From Haliclystus octoradiatus (Eukaryota > Cnidaria > Staurozoa > Stauromedusae > Haliclystidae), in the NCBI GenBank assembly GCA_916610825.1, contig OU744448.1, positions 3,573,465 through 3,637,464 on the forward strand: 64,000 nt of DNA, written 5' to 3'. Within the stretch, counting starts at the first letter, position 1, and each line of letters begins with the position of its first letter. Below the pieces are notes generated by a model. That model saw only the letters and a list, made by a program, of their open reading frames with translations. It was not told the DNA's origin and made no database searches. Shown here piece by piece: positions 24,684-38,900 of this stretch. Position numbers and translations under genes: made by a program.

Positions 24684-27600
24684 ATGGATTTTGTTTTACA
24701 TTTATTATTCCAACTTTTTATTACATATTTTGTTGATGCAAATGTCAATATATGCCTAGAGAAAGGTAACATAAGCGATTTCAGAGCAAGGATATTCTCA
24801 GGAAAAAGAATAATCGATAATTTTGTTTTGAATCGACAACTGGTTTCCACATTTAAAGAGTGCGACGGTTTATGTTATGTAAGAAATTGGTGTTTTGCAG
24901 TAAGTTATTATCACAAAGCTTTGCCTGGCCAAAGTAATTGTCTTTTGAGTGGAATTAAGTCTTTAAATCAATATTCCGAGCATAATAATGCATTTACAAC
25001 ATCATTCTTTCTTTGGGTAAGTAATACAACTGATTATCATCTTCACCTTTGAAGAACTAAACTTGGTATTATAACAGCAAATTTATGCAAATTTATTAGA
25101 GATATTGATGCTAGTTATTCAAACTATCGATATACTTAAAAATATACAGTGTAACCCGCTTATGTGCAATTCGGATAAGTGAAATTCCCGCTTATCTGCA
25201 ACCTGGCTTTGAAACCCGTTACACAATTTTCTGGTCAAGTCCATGGTGAACGATTTCGGATAACTGCAAATTCATATACATACAATTAAAACCGTTGGCA
25301 ATTTTGACTTGCACTTAAGCGGGTTACACTGTAGAACGAATTCTGATAATTTGGCTAGAAATACATTTGTCTACAAATTTTGTTTTGAAATACTGCATAC
25401 AAATGTTCATGTTATTAATTATAGCCATGGTAAAGAATTGTGAATTTTTATCACACGGCATAATTTTCATTCAAAGCGATTTCGAGCGATGTCAGTAATA
25501 TCATACATCTGTTAACAGTACAGTGTAACTCGCTTAAGTGCACGTAAAAATTGTCAAAGGTTTTCATTGCATTTATCCGAATTTGCGGTTATCCGAAATT
25601 GTTTACCAAGGGCTTGAACAAATAATAATTTATAGGGTTTCAAAGCTAGATTGCAGATAAACGGGAATTCCCCTTATCCGAAATGCACTTAAGCGGGTTA
25701 CACTGTAGTAAGCAACATATCAAGCATAAATGTGATGTTGATATTTTGTGCAGCTGTTCTCCTTTCAAATGATCAACATTTTATTGAAATTTGTTAAGAT
25801 TACTGGTACAAACGTTACTATTAGTTACAACGCTACATTTCCATTCAAAATATGATGTCCCCGACTGGCGATTTTTATTCTCAAAAGATCCGATGTCAAA
25901 CGATGCTCGATTTTAAAAAATCCTAATGCATTAGCGAATAACAACAGTGTATAAAGGCCAATGTGTTAAGTCTTAATGGTCCTATAGAAGATTAGAAATA
26001 GAGATAGAGAGTTATGATCCTATAAAAATCAAAGAAACGTCACTTGATTCAAGATCTACGATTCACGACGTGTAAAACAAGATTGTTTGGCTATCCGGTA
26101 GACAAAGCTAATACATCATCAAAGTGACGATAGCTTTGATACAGAACAACTAGGGATTTTCACATTAGCATTTTTAATAATTCTTATTTCTTTCACACTA
26201 AAAATATAATGTGATAAAAGACTATGGATTTGCCAGAAATGCATTATATTTTCAAAGTAAACGATTTTTTGATAAAACAGTTTAGAAAAATCGTTTTCAT
26301 AGACTTTTTTTTATAGAAGTGGCATAACAACTTTAAATAAAATATTTTAAAGAATACTTATCCTCATATTCATCTGCTTGCTATTGCCATGCGCATGTAA
26401 AAAATAAACTAATCCGGGATCAACCAAAGTTTGTTTCCACACTGCAGCTAATCCAGCTCGAACCCAATGAGGCTAGGATCGAACCCATCTCATGAAGGTG
26501 GGCTAAAAGTCTCAAAACTAACCCAATTTAAGGTATATAACCCGGGTTAGTTGCATTCCCATAGCCTTTGCTTTGAATCAGGTTAACATTAACCCAAGCT
26601 AGTCTGTCTAGTATGAGAGGGGAATATGTATTCACGAAAAATTGGGTTTTCGAACATCATATCTTTACTCTAACGTTAAGTTAGCTATCATATGAACAGT
26701 GACATTACCTGTGCCTGTATAAGATCAGATTGTAATTCCGAATAATTGTGAATTTTCAGGATGAACAACCTTTCATGCAAAAATATGGTGAGTTCAGCAA
26801 ATATATATATATTTACAATATTGATCACCAACCTCACGTGTGTGTATCAAGTAATTTTACAAAAGCTACGGGGATCGTGCAGTTTCTGTGGCAGCGCCGT
26901 TATTATATTTTGCTCTTGAATTCTTAGGGCATTCAGTGTTTTCCCCCAAGTTGCAAGTGTTAGGTCTACAGTTCGACATCAATCGATTGTGCATTCACAA
27001 GGAACATCTCCAGATAAAACGATTGAAAAACGCAATAAAATCATGTTGATATATTACATAAACATAAAATCAAGTTTAAAAACTGCAAACCTTGGTTTGA
27101 GCTACGAGAAAACATCCAAGTTTCGTTCGAGCCAGCGTTTTATTAAAAAGTGTAAGAATATTCGATAGTTTATAAACTTTATTAAGCAGGCACATCTCCT
27201 GATAAAACGAATTAAATACCCATAAAAGCATGTTGATATTTTAAATAAAATTAGGATTGAGCTCAAAACCTTCAAACCTTTGGCTAAAATACTACGAACA
27301 AAAACACTTACAAAACGAGCAAAGTGTAACTGCTTGGAGCTTTGAAAAGACGTTTGAAAAGTATTTTGCTCTTTAACAAGTTTTATCATGATATAAGTCA
27401 CCAAATAATTTCATAAATTAGGCAATTAGAGCAATCCCTGCATAGATCCTACAAACGTCACAGCTGCTTGGCTGTGATTGGTTGTTTCATTTTTCCAAAG
27501 TGAGTACATCACTTTTTCACTTAAAGTTTACATGTCCCCATAAGTGAAGGTCAACTGGCTGGTCAGCCGCAGTTAAAGTGCTGCACAGGTCTATTACGTC

Positions 27601-30600
27601 CATTGTGGCCCTTATATGGATCGCACGATCTGACGCAATTGCTGCTTTGAATCATTCCTAACAATAACAATAATTTGGAAGCATGATCTTAATGCATGTG
27701 TTGTCTTATTTGCACTTCATATATTGCAAATCTCAGCAAATTTCATAAATGTAGTATGTCAACTATATGTGATATGTCCTACATCCTGCACACAAATTAT
27801 TTTGCCGCACATATATTGCAATAATTAGGTCTAGGTTATCAATCAGCTTTAGATGAGGTGGGTCTGATTTGTAGGCTGTCTCAATTACGGGCTAGAAATT
27901 TTATTCAGATAATGATGTCATGATTGTATTATATATTAAGGTGTTTGACATTGTGTAGTTAATTTAAGAAAAGATTGGATTATTGCCATAATTGTAAAAT
28001 TGTTTCAATTTTTTTTTTTTTTTGATTTATCATTTATCCATAAACCGGGTAAGCTTGCAGCTTTTTTTCACGGGGGTGGTTGGTTTAATTGGTTATTATT
28101 TTGAATTTATACACATGGTTGAACTCCTTTAATTTTTCTGCTGCTCTGCCAATAATTGTTAGTTATAGATAGTTACAGTATTACTTCAAATTGATAACAT
28201 CTGAACTACATTTTTTATACTTTAATGATAGTCAGGTCTAGTGATACTTGTTTGCAATTATTAAATTCAATTTGACAATACAATGAAACCTGTCTATAAC
28301 AGCCACCTGACCTCTGAAGGGAGGTGACCTTTCTAATGAGGCTAAATTCAAAGAAATTAACATATTATAACATTACAAAATGGCCACTATAGACAGCTAG
28401 CTGATATATAGGGTATCGTTTATACACCTGTAGATTTCATTATAGCCTAACAGAACACTTTTTTTTATGAGATGTCAACTAGGAAGTTCAAGTGTTTGAT
28501 ATAATTTTGATCAGTTGTGCTTTACTATGTAATTAATTGCAATTAAAATGTATCGTTAGATTTGATTTGTGAACGCTCATTAATTACATGTGCTAATTCA
28601 ACGATATTTATGCTCCGATAAAAGGAGTTATCCTGGAATCCTAGATTCCCGACAGGTTAATGCAAATTCAGCTATAATACTATACATGCGACAATGTATT
28701 TTATAGGCTTTATACTTATTAGCCTGCGTTACAGACCGCGATTCATTCACAAAAGAATATGGCCTGAGTGATTTATGCAGTTCTCTGTCCAGCCACTTCT
28801 CAAAAACCTAGAGCGGAAGTTTCTGATCGATGCATGGTAAATCTATTGTTCTTAGTGAATAAATTCATCATATCTGCTCGATCAATTAATTGTCATAGCT
28901 ACGAAGCCTAAGATAGAACTTATTTCAATCATTTCAACTGGAGTAAACAAAGTAATGTGAGAATCCCGGTGAGAATCATCTTAATCTTGCATAATGATGT
29001 GACATCAATCTTATTCTGATACGAGACCCGGACAGGGAAACCGGGCAATTCACACATACCCTATTGGATACGCAAAATTCGCAAGAAGCTAACTCATACT
29101 TTACAGTAATTTATTGCAATATCTAATATTAAAGCTTTGTAAATTCAATAAACTCATCTTTGCTTACAGCATTATAACAATTTATAACTCATACAGTTAA
29201 TGGAGTACTACATGCCTACATGCAATGTATTTTGTAGGCTTCATACTTATTGGATACGCAAAATTCGTAGGAAGCTAGCTCATACTTTACAGTAATTGAT
29301 TGTAATATCTAATATTAAAGCACCAATTTATTTATAAAAACACGCTTATTTATATGAATATATAGGCCTACACCCTTTCAAAGGTTTAGTATCTCGTAGT
29401 CATCTCGCAATACTGAATAGGCATCCAGACCATGTGGTAGAAGATCTAACAGCAAAATAATTCTTTGGGCCGCTAAAAAAACTAAAGCCTGACCATGTTA
29501 GAATTTCAAATGTGTCTCCTCCTCCGCTAAGTATAGATCTTTGGTATCGCTTATTATAAATCTTTGTGGTTAATGGACCTTAAATACAGGGTCTGGCAAA
29601 AGTAGTAGTCATGGGATTCTAGATCTGGAAGGCTAGAGTATATTAGAAGAAAATTGATATTTTAATGATTTATAGGTCAAACTTCAATAAAGGATTTTGG
29701 TATAAAGTCGAGTTATAGCCAGCTTTGCTTTGTAATGATATGTTTTAAACTGATTCTAGGATCTTACTAGTACGATAAATCATACTTAAACTGCCAGCTC
29801 TATATATCAATCACCTGTGTGCAATTTACTGGCCATTTAATTAAGCGGGATAGTTAGAAATTATACAAACCCTTTATATATAGACCACCTGTCTTTCAAG
29901 GTTAATGAATCTAGATCTTATAGCTAGCTGTTATATACGTTGTGTACTGTATCATATCTTTATCTAATATATATCTGTATATATAGACCACATGTCTTTC
30001 AAGGTTAATTAATCTAGATTTGATAGTTATCACATTATATACAATTATATTGAACACTTGTCATCAATGTTCAAGGTACCTAGATCTGATAGTTAGCTGT
30101 TGTATGCATTTTGCTCTGTTTCAATTCTTAATCTAATATATACCTGTATATATAGACCACCTTTCTTTCAAGTTTATTGAATCTGGATCTGATAGTTAGC
30201 TGTTAGATACATTGTGTACTGTATCAAGTATTTATCTAACATATACCTGTATATAAAGACCACCTTTCTTTCATGTTTAAAGTAGATTTGATAGCTAGCA
30301 CATTATATACAGCCTGCACTGTATTAATCCTTTATTTGATGTATATGTGCCTGCATATATAGGCCATTTGTCTTTAATTGACCATGTATCAGCTTTGGAT
30401 ATTTAGCTGTCATATACAGCTTTCACTAAAGAAATTGGATTAAATCATATATCTGATTCCATTTTACGATATACTGTCTAGCCACAAGTTATTGGTATAA
30501 TTTAACAATTTGAAGATGTTGTGATAAGAAAACATATACAAGTACATATTTAGCGTGCTAAAATAGGAAATAATAAGAATAATTAATAATGATCAAAGTA

Positions 30601-31999
30601 ATAATGAATAAAAATATTTATTATAGACAGTACGGAAATAAAGTATTAAATACAATGGAAAATAATCATTTCCAAAATATTACTCGGAACATCTAGACTT
30701 ACTGATTATCCCTGTCTAACACCATTTACTTTACATTCAAACCTAGACGCAAATAAATAGGAGGCGTTGGAACTAATCAGCAGAGCATAAAAAAGAATAG
30801 GAAACATAGATGCAGTGTGAAGCCTTCTCATTGCTCAGAGTTTCTCAAATTGAATTTGTGATCGTCAGTCATTGATTTTAATATTACGTTCTTCATCTAT
30901 CCTCGGGCATACCTTACTCTGCGAAACACAGTGTATAACCGTGCAGAAGAAATTGGCTGCCAGGCAATTAGTTTGTTCTTACTTCTGTATAGATCTAATC
31001 TGGCATAGCTATTGACATTGAAAAAGGATAAAAAAAAATGACCTCAAAGCAATCTAACTGTTCAGTGAAAGAAACTTAATTGACATGTTATATTCTCATC
31101 AGCCATAGCAATTTCTGTAATGCGACCATCTCCTGTCTATAACATTTATTCATAGCATTACGATAGTAAAAATTTTTTGAGAGAAACACGTATCCAGATG
31201 CCGTTTGAAATCCATTCGATACTGTACAGCTCCAGTTCTAATTGCTCATGCAATACAAGTATATGCTTGTGTGGAAATAGATTAACGGACTTAGCTGAGT
31301 AGCAGTATGTTCAAATTATAAAGGAAAGACATACAACAATGCATAGCAGTGTATCGTTGATGGTGAACTAGATATAGCTTGAACACATGGTAGAAATTTA
31401 AATGATTTCTTTGAGCAGACAATTTAGTAAAACCTATAATGATAATTAGTAAAACATTGTTATATACAAAATTTTTTACAAGAAAATAATTCATCAGCAT
31501 CTTGATGAATAATATAAAACTAATTTAAAACGTCCATTTGCATTTATAAAAGTTAATGAAGGCTAAAATTGATCTTCCTGCAGTTGTTGGATAAAATTCT
31601 GTCATAAAACACCACCTCGTCTAAATGGCTCTGATGGTTTATTGGCTAGTGCCAGTAACAGGGCCAAGGTGTTTCAGGACGGCATGAGATGTGGTTGACA
31701 AGAGAGATACGTTTCCTCTTGACTGTTTCTTCTGCTTTCAGTATACCAGAACTAAAGTAAATTTCGTCGTTAGAAATAATATTTGGATAATGAATTCCAA
31801 GGGCGTGACGAATCAGGTTTCGATGAGTTGAATTCAACTGAGATGTGAACGTTGAAGTAAATGTCCAAGATTCGATTCCATAGAAAAGGATGCTTTCGAT
31901 ACAAGCTCTGAATAAATGACACTTTAACTTTAATAATGGCTGATGATGACCAAATTGTATCTAGTTTGCAGACAACGATCCAATCAAGTTTTCTAGGCT

Positions 32000-32058
<59 letters not shown>

Positions 32059-33997
32059 GACGGTGTCGCCCTACCGAAGGCACCCGTACCACTCTTCTAT
32101 TTCTAGATGAGTGGCTTTTTTCGCTGAGAGCAATGATTTTAAACGCTCTTTGTTGATCTCAGCCGCGACACTGCAGATCAATTTCAACAGATTTCATGGC
32201 AGACAGGTCTCGATTGTCAATGCGCAACGATGAGCCGCAGCTACTCACAATGCAATTCCCTCTGGATCATTCCATCCACCATCCTCAGATGGCACTCATT
32301 TGATGTTTCAGATAAAGACAAGGCTGAGTTGACCTTAAGGGGATTCGAACCACAGTCGATCAGATATGATCCGATCTGAAGTTCGGTTGCTCTGCCATCT
32401 GAGCTAATCCACCTAGGCTTGATGATTTCAGAATTGCTATGTAGAATGGTGCACCCAAGATATTTTGCATCATTGCAGACAGGAAGTACAATTCCGACAT
32501 TGCCCAAAACGGATAATATTCTGCAGTCTCTGATGTCCATCATTTCAGTCTCCGATTGATTTACATCTAATCTAACGGCGTGTGAAGCTTTGTCGAATCT
32601 TGAGAATTGTCTTCGTACATATTCTATGTTGTTAGATATAAGGGCGGTGTCTTCGGCGTACTTTAGAGTAGGAAGTTTAACTTCCGCATTTCTACGCCTC
32701 ACGGTGAATGCATCGTCTGACTTGAAAGAAATTCTCATTACATAGTCCATCGCAAGGAAGAATAAAAGTGGAGCCAGTGTGTCTCCCTGTAGAACGCCAG
32801 ACGATGTCAGGAAGGTATTGGTGTTTCCTGACGGAGTACGAACGTACGCTTTTGTGTTGGTATACATTGACATAATTTCGTTAACGATAGAGGGGGAGGA
32901 CCATACAACGAAAGAATATTTTCAAGGTCAATTGGATCGACGCTATCAAATGCCTCAGCATATAGTCAATGAAAACCAAAACTGCACTTTCCTTGCATGT
33001 AATACAGCTTTCAATTATCAGGCTTTGAAGTAACACCTCGTATACAAGTATTAAGGAACACCTCGACATTGATTTTCTCAACCATTTCAAATGATCAAAC
33101 AGAACATTATTCGATAGATAGCTGCAAACAGTTGTACTTAACCCGCTTATTTTTTTCGAACTTTTCCTTTGCTTTGTTTAACAAAAGAAAATGATATTAT
33201 TCACACTGATTTGTTTCGCTTTTCCAAGTAAATATGATTTACCCTATACGTGTAGACTGATATCTACCAAATGCACTTTCACGTTTACACTTTCGTTAAG
33301 ATAGGTTTTAGTCTGCACGCAGGCTTCCATGCTTGCAACATACTTCGTTGCTTCGCGATTCAATTGTTTTACATTTTCAAGAAGGTGGTCAATTAATTGA
33401 ACCAATATTATCCCAGCAGAGCGGACAAAGCATATCTAGTTATTTAGAAATTTTAACTATATTTTAATATTAGAAAAGTACCTCATTTTTATATAAAATC
33501 TTTTCATATATTCTGTTGATTTAGGAGATTTCGCTATGGATCGCATTTGCAATGGTGCTTTGAGCAGCGATACAGCTCACGACATGATAATAATAACTTC
33601 AATTAAAATCCCAGAAAGAGCTAACCTATTGAAATGGATGATATTTATTCGTCATCAAGGTGTTGGCTCCTTACTCCTGGTAAAAAAGCACTCGAATAAT
33701 TCATTCACAATTATTCATCGTTCTAATTATGACGAAAGCTTAGAAGTTGGATCGCATCGGTTGCATATTGATAACTATGGTTTTGTGACCCCAACTGGCA
33801 CTTACATTGCCATTATTAACAATGGGATAGGATCGATTGAATATTGTGATGAAAGTTCATTGGGTGAATCGTCTGAAGTAACAATATACGATTTGAAAAC
33901 AAATGAAAACATTGGATCAACAGTGACTTATGATCAAGTCAAATATACAGGCAGACGAAGATATCGAGTTGGAATTTTAGTAGAATATCATTCATAA
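24684..33997 (+). CDS. Gene B: PAN/apple-like secreted protein, 277 aa
   Basis: Exons 24684-25016, 26760-26787 (28 nt) and 33525-33997, with GTAAGT and GTGAGT donors. The ATG gives a signal peptide (MDFVLHLLFQLFITYFVDA). The PAN/apple-like module has cysteines at residues 24, 60, 64, 70 and 86 (KECDGLC, NWCFAVSY, SNCLLSG), and the exon ends FFLW. The micro-exon encodes DEQPFMQKY. Exon 3 encodes GDFAMDRICNG, then the unrecognised beta-rich domain with LLKWMIF, GSLLLVKK, YDESLEVGSHRL, GFVTP and IEYCDESS. PAN modules bind proteins or carbohydrates outside cells, so a secreted recognition role is plausible, but it is inferred. Intron 2 is 6.7 kb because it has collected LINE and SINE insertions. 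Full length, no premature stops. Confidence 0.82.
25147..25331. mobile_element. 185-bp TA-flanked MITE, copy 1
   Basis: The ends CAGTGTAACCCGCTTATGTG and its counterpart CACTTAAGCGGGTTACACTG form inverted repeats, flanked by TA. This is typical of non-autonomous Tc1/mariner or pogo-type elements. In intron 1 of gene B. Confidence 0.85.
25521..25705. mobile_element. 185-bp TA-flanked MITE, copy 2
   Basis: Same length and ends as the copy at 25147 (CAGTGTAACTCGCTTAAGTG ... AAGCGGGTTACACTG), TA on both sides, 190 bp downstream of it. The interior differs clearly, so these are two separate insertions or an old duplication. Confidence 0.85.
28720..29060 (-). mobile_element. MITE inserted into one arm of a direct repeat
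   Basis: Starts AGCCTGCGTTACAGACCGCG and runs to about CAATTCACACATACC. It is the reverse of most of the element at 55277-55635. It interrupts one copy of a short direct repeat: the flanks (AATGTATTTTATAGGCTT ... ATTGGATACGCAAAATTCG) occur joined at about 29222-29323. That gives the empty site and shows the end of the insertion. Confidence 0.7.
29876..30420. repeat. Degenerate tandem repeat, period about 103 bp
   Basis: Five or six units each carry TATATAGACCACCTGTCTTT, then TCTAGATCT(T/G)ATAGCTAGCTG, a CTGTATCA block and (T)ATCTAATATATA. The units have diverged and the third is incomplete. It is a minisatellite-like array inside intron 2 of gene B. Confidence 0.75.
31600..33090 (-). mobile_element. 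RTE-like LINE fragment, interrupted by a SINE
   Basis: Minus-strand reverse-transcriptase fragment. In order it has a frameshifted upstream part with FIDY (32900-33090), then SGVLQGDTLAPLLFFLAMDY and LKYAEDTAL at 32241-32873, and KYLGCTILHS. After the SINE (32004-32412) comes a C-terminal part with HLFRACIESILFYG and HALGIHYPN (about 31646-31930). The catalytic YADD is changed to YAED. Dead copy with at least one frameshift. The GDTLAP motif fits RTE-related LINEs, though I do not fix the clade. Confidence 0.8.
32004..32412 (-). repeat. tRNA-derived SINE, copy 3, with (TA)n tail and 11-bp target duplication
   Basis: Reversed SINE (body from 32056) with a long (TA)n tract (about 32004-32055) at its 3' end. 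The sequence CTAGGCTTGAT flanks it on both sides (31993-32003 and 32413-32423), the target-site duplication expected for LINE-mended retroposition. It splits the RTE-like LINE, so it is younger than that LINE. Confidence 0.9.
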
Positions 33998-35982
33998 ATA
34001 TGCCAGAATCTACTGTATAACATGCAGATACAGGTTAACAGGAAAATAATGGTTGCTCTATTTTGGGAATGGATTGAAATTTACTTGACGAAGAAGATAA
34101 GTAAAACTTTTGATTTATCACTCACTTACAATATACAATATAACATATATACTGAGGCATAGAATATAAATATAATTCATATTCACATTCATATTATTGT
34201 TCACTATTATTATTGAACTCCCTTATATTTTGCAAGCCAGAAATCTGGGACATTTTAAATCACGCATTTCGTATAGTTTTTCCACCTTTTTCATTGTGTT
34301 GCATGATTTAGTAGTATTTTAGCCATATCTTAAAAAGAACTTTCGTATTTGCCGCACTTTTTCAGATAAAAATTGTAAGCTTATATACTTGTTTAGTCAA
34401 TCAACCAACACGTCAATATGGAAATTGAAATTCGATTTTTCGATTTATAGTCGTACTCCGGTCGATTTTGAATTATATTGACCTCTCAGTGTTTTCTAAC
34501 AGTTGTGGTTAAAAGACGCCCAATGGATATTTACGTCTTTGAGGCATTTCACTACATTAAAATTCAAATAATGAGTATATGCTTAAAAATTGAGCTGTTA
34601 AAGCAGATAAAAGTGTAAATATGTAAATTTAAAAAACATAATCAAGTTTTACCGTGACTCTGAGTTTCGCTCTTATGCGCTCTTCAGACATAGTTTATTC
34701 TAATGTAAACAAGATCAGTATTTCTTCAGTATATTATATATATGTAACATATTCCTAATTGGCCTCATTTTAGTAATGCCTCACATTCATGTAAATCCGA
34801 ATTTACCGAATAAGTAAGTTATCACAACCCCACATATACATGTATTTGAGTTTATTATGGTAATAATTTACACTTACCTATATTATCTATTTATCTGGTA
34901 TACTGTATCTATTATTTATTTTTGTGGCAGCACTCTGAAATCAGTTTTAACCCTCTATTCAATAGGTTTGAACTGTTTGTTGACTGGCTGAAGTCCCGCT
35001 TTCTTTTTTCTGCCCCATTTTCATCACTTCCCAATCCATCAAGATGGGCATAACACAGCAGTGAGACTGGAGCAAGTCAATACTGTTTGTAGAATATTAT
35101 CAAATTTCGGAGAACAAAAACCATTTTCTGTTTAACGGCTTGTAAACTTTTCCAAGTAAACATTGATCCGTTGATGATTGTCACGAGTTCACGGCTTCAA
35201 AACAATAGAATTAAGGCGAGGCTAACTCTGTTTCAAAACGAGTACTTGAATTTGGTATGAAGAATTCAAGTGCGCACGCAACGTTCCCCGGTCAATCATC
35301 TCCCTTTAATATAATAAAAGGAGTCAAAGACTACGCCTTCATAATTGATACTAATAGAATAGTTTCATGCTTACGCGATCATCAGACAAATAAACTAATA
35401 AAGAAATTAATATTTTATTATAATATAATAATTTAATAGGTTATCTTAATATATATATATAATAGAACATGCACTCACTTGATGTTGCGATAAGGTCAGG
35501 ACTTCCTTCAGATGTAATGAAAGTACAGAAAGATGCGGGGATAGATGTTAATATTTGTTACCTGTTGAACAATTCAAATATTAACAGATAAAATCAATCA
35601 ATTAATTGATATGTTTCCAATATAGCTTGCGCTTATATGACACCGGTCGTGTCACAACACAGCGCTATCTTTTGATGTTTTGAAACAAGGATCTGTTATT
35701 TATAGTCTAAATTAGAATGTTATCGAATCGATGATAAAATCTATCATTTGCAATACAAACCACGTAAAGAATTCATGTGCGAGGAAAATTTCAATCAAAT
35801 GAGAATTAATCAATTTTCTATCATTTTAAATAAATGATTTTATTATCTCTTTCATATGCAATGGTTGAAAAATATTTGAAATTAACTTCAATCATTCGCT
35901 ACAATACCTGCATTTGTGCTTCATGTGTTGCATATATCTTCTGGATGCTTTGTTTTTTACACTGTTGCCTTGAGATTTTTTC
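33998..35982. other. Intergenic between genes B and C
   Basis: AT-rich with a short TA microsatellite at about 35442. I see no transposon ends or exons that I can support. The promoter of gene C should lie in the last few hundred bases, but no motif stands out. Confidence 0.45.
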
Positions 35983-38900
35983 ATGGAACTCATTATGTTT
36001 ATACTGTTGCAATGGTGCTTGGGAATCTCGTTTGTAAGTACAAATGAAATTTATGGAAAATGTTCAGAGAAAAGCAACAAAGAAGATTTTAAGGCAAGAA
36101 TTTTCCTAGGAACACGAATTATGGATCATTTTGTTGATTTCTCTTCATGTTATTCAACATTTGCTCAATGCGAACGTGTTTGTCAATCATCAAGTCGGTG
36201 TTTAGCAATGAGCTATGATCATAAATCTACTTCTGTTCAAAGCAATTGCCTTTTGAGTAAAAATACTGCCTTAAAGAAATATGTATTGGCAAATAATGGT
36301 TTCACTACGTTATTTTTCCTTTGGGTAAGTAACTGTTTAGGATTGTAACACACTTAATCTATCTTGAGCTCATATTCGAAGTGTACAAAACATTGTTAAA
36401 ACCCTTGGTTCGAACATTGAACAAAACAAATACATGAAAACAGTGCAATCTATATTTTTATCGGCATTTACTAAGTAATGAATAACAAAGGAATACATCA
36501 CAATTGTTGTGATTGTTATGGATAAAATTCATAAATGATCTGGCTATGTCGTCTATGGCGTCAATTGGCCTATGGCTTCAATGGGCCACGTGAAACTGTT
36601 TAATGTTTTTTTGTATTTTACTATGGCTTCGATGGGCCACCCATGGACATTTTTTTTAACTTTGGTGTCAATGGGCCAATAAGGTTTTTTTTTTTACTAT
36701 GGAGTCAATGCCAGGCCAACAAGTTATTTTTTTTATTTTTTTTAATAATAAAAGGAAACATGAGAATAAAAAACGCTGTGGCTTCAATGGACCATCATAC
36801 TCTTGTGAGTGAGTTAGTGAAATTGATATTTCGGTGACCCACAAACAAGAGTGATGTAGCCATTTAAATAATCATGTATTATAGCCTTTGTCTCGAACAT
36901 CAATTATCTCTAATCAATTCCACGCAAACAATGATTTCCGTGCAAACAATGGACGTTCATGGAACTCTCCGTGAACGTTTATTTTCGTCCATCCACCCTG
37001 GACGTTCAGTGAACATTCACCGTGAACGCCCGTGGCATTCTTGAAATGGTTATTCCAATCGGACATTTCTCGAACCTTTAGAGAACTGAAACATTATATC
37101 AAGATATTACACCTTCACGGGAAAGTTTTTAGAACGCATTCAAAAATCGTAATTCCAAAAATCCTACCAACCAATAAATATAGTAAATAGTGAAGAAACA
37201 GTATATAGATAAATCTGAATAAGCGGTCGATTGATCCAGCAGACAAAATTGCGTTGAAATGACATAAGAAATTAAATAATAAATATAGAATAATAAATAA
37301 TTAATTTTTATGAATTGTTTCTGTAGAAAATCAATGACTGTGTATTACTTACAAAACTTGAAATGTGATGTTTCACAAATTAATTAAAAGTTTCTTTGTA
37401 AAACATTTCAAAGCAAAAGATAGCCAAATAATGGAATTTTTGTAGCTATCTTTTGCTTTGAAATGTTTCACAAATTAGAATGAAAAAAGTAGATCGAGAT
37501 GCCAGGTTTGGTATTCGTATTTTCGACTAAGATGATTTACGTGGATGAGTCAATATCAAATCATCGCTTCCTTCTACGCGTATTATTAAATTGATTTTCC
37601 ATATTTTCTTGGACAGAGATTTCGAAACGTCAGGCTAGTTGATTAGCTACTTGAGATCTTGAGCAAATGAGCATCAGATTATTCTAACATTACAAACTAT
37701 ATTTCCTTCTCATACTTTGTAGATTGTCAAAATAGATTGATCTGAGTTTCATTTTACGAACTGTTTATAAAGAATAATTATCAGCAAAGCTATGTAGAAG
37801 ATTTCCTCCATGTAGGTTGCAGCTATATATGATATTGCACTGGTTCAATATACTGTTATTTGAGTCGTTAATCAATGGCGAAACAAGGAGGAATAACAAA
37901 CGTAAGACAGTTGGAACAATAAACAGCTCTCTGCCTATATTTATGAATAAATTACCTTTTGTCATAATGTGCTGATATACCTATGCTACAAATATATTAT
38001 TACCTTGAAGAACTTTGCTTCGGGTATTCTTTGTAAGGATAAGGATTATTTTAGCTCAAAACACTCTGCAAACTTCTTCTTTAAAAAATAATGGGAAAAG
38101 ACCCGCATCAACCTTTTTGACATGTCATTATATGCTCTGATTCGCTAGACTCTTCTCTTGCCATGACAACAGTGTTGAAAACGTGGCTCACGGGAAATTC
38201 CAATTGCTGGAAAAAAATAATGGAGCATCTCTTGTTTTCACTCTGCGATTATAATAAATGATGCATGATTACAAAGAAAAAAGAGGGTAAATACTGTAAC
38301 AGTTTACAAAATATATTTTGAGATAAGAACTAACATTTGTTATTTCCAATCATGAGCTTTTCGATCTTCAACCTACAAAGAAACATGTAAACAAAACTCG
38401 TTAGTATGATTTGTAAAAAAACTCTTCTTTGAGGCATTTTTGAATAAATTAGCTTGATTGTTGATTTAAAGTGTGCTGCGAAAATTTATTAATAAATTTG
38501 ATTTATATTAAGCACTTCATTAATAATATTCTCTTTTTTGAGTTATACCTTGGTTTTACCTTGAACTGCGACAAGTTTAATAACTTTTCAATAAATAATA
38601 TCAAAAGTACTTTGTGATTAACAATTTCAATTTGGAAAGTTTAAAAAAAGGAACAGCTAAGGAGCTGCCACATTTAGATGTAACAATTGTTTGTATGAAT
38701 TTCATTCAAATTGTATTTTAAGCCTGGTTCCCATATAGCAAATTTGTCTGCGTCGTTGCCTGCGACATTTGCCCGTGTCACATCCGTAGACATTTAATGA
38801 TCTTTTTATATTGTTTCGACCGGATATTGTTCGTCATGCCTTGTTGATTTCAAAGTTGGAGTGAATTCAACTTTGAAATGACGCAGGCAAGACTAGTAAT

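Larger units (their letters stand above)
25017..26759. other. Intron 1 of gene B
   Basis: AT-rich intron with the two 185-bp pogo/Tigger-like MITEs listed below. I see nothing else that I can support. Confidence 0.5.
26788..31599. other. Intron 2 of gene B, first part
   Basis: AT-rich. It holds a diverged 110-bp direct repeat (about 26998-27110 and 27188-27300), a truncated MITE at 28720-29060 and a degenerate tandem array at 29876-30420. I see no coding exon. Confidence 0.5.

Noticed and set aside
31646..31837. Separate minus-strand gene
   Set aside because: It is the C-terminal end of the RTE-like LINE, cut off from the rest by the SINE at 32004-32412.
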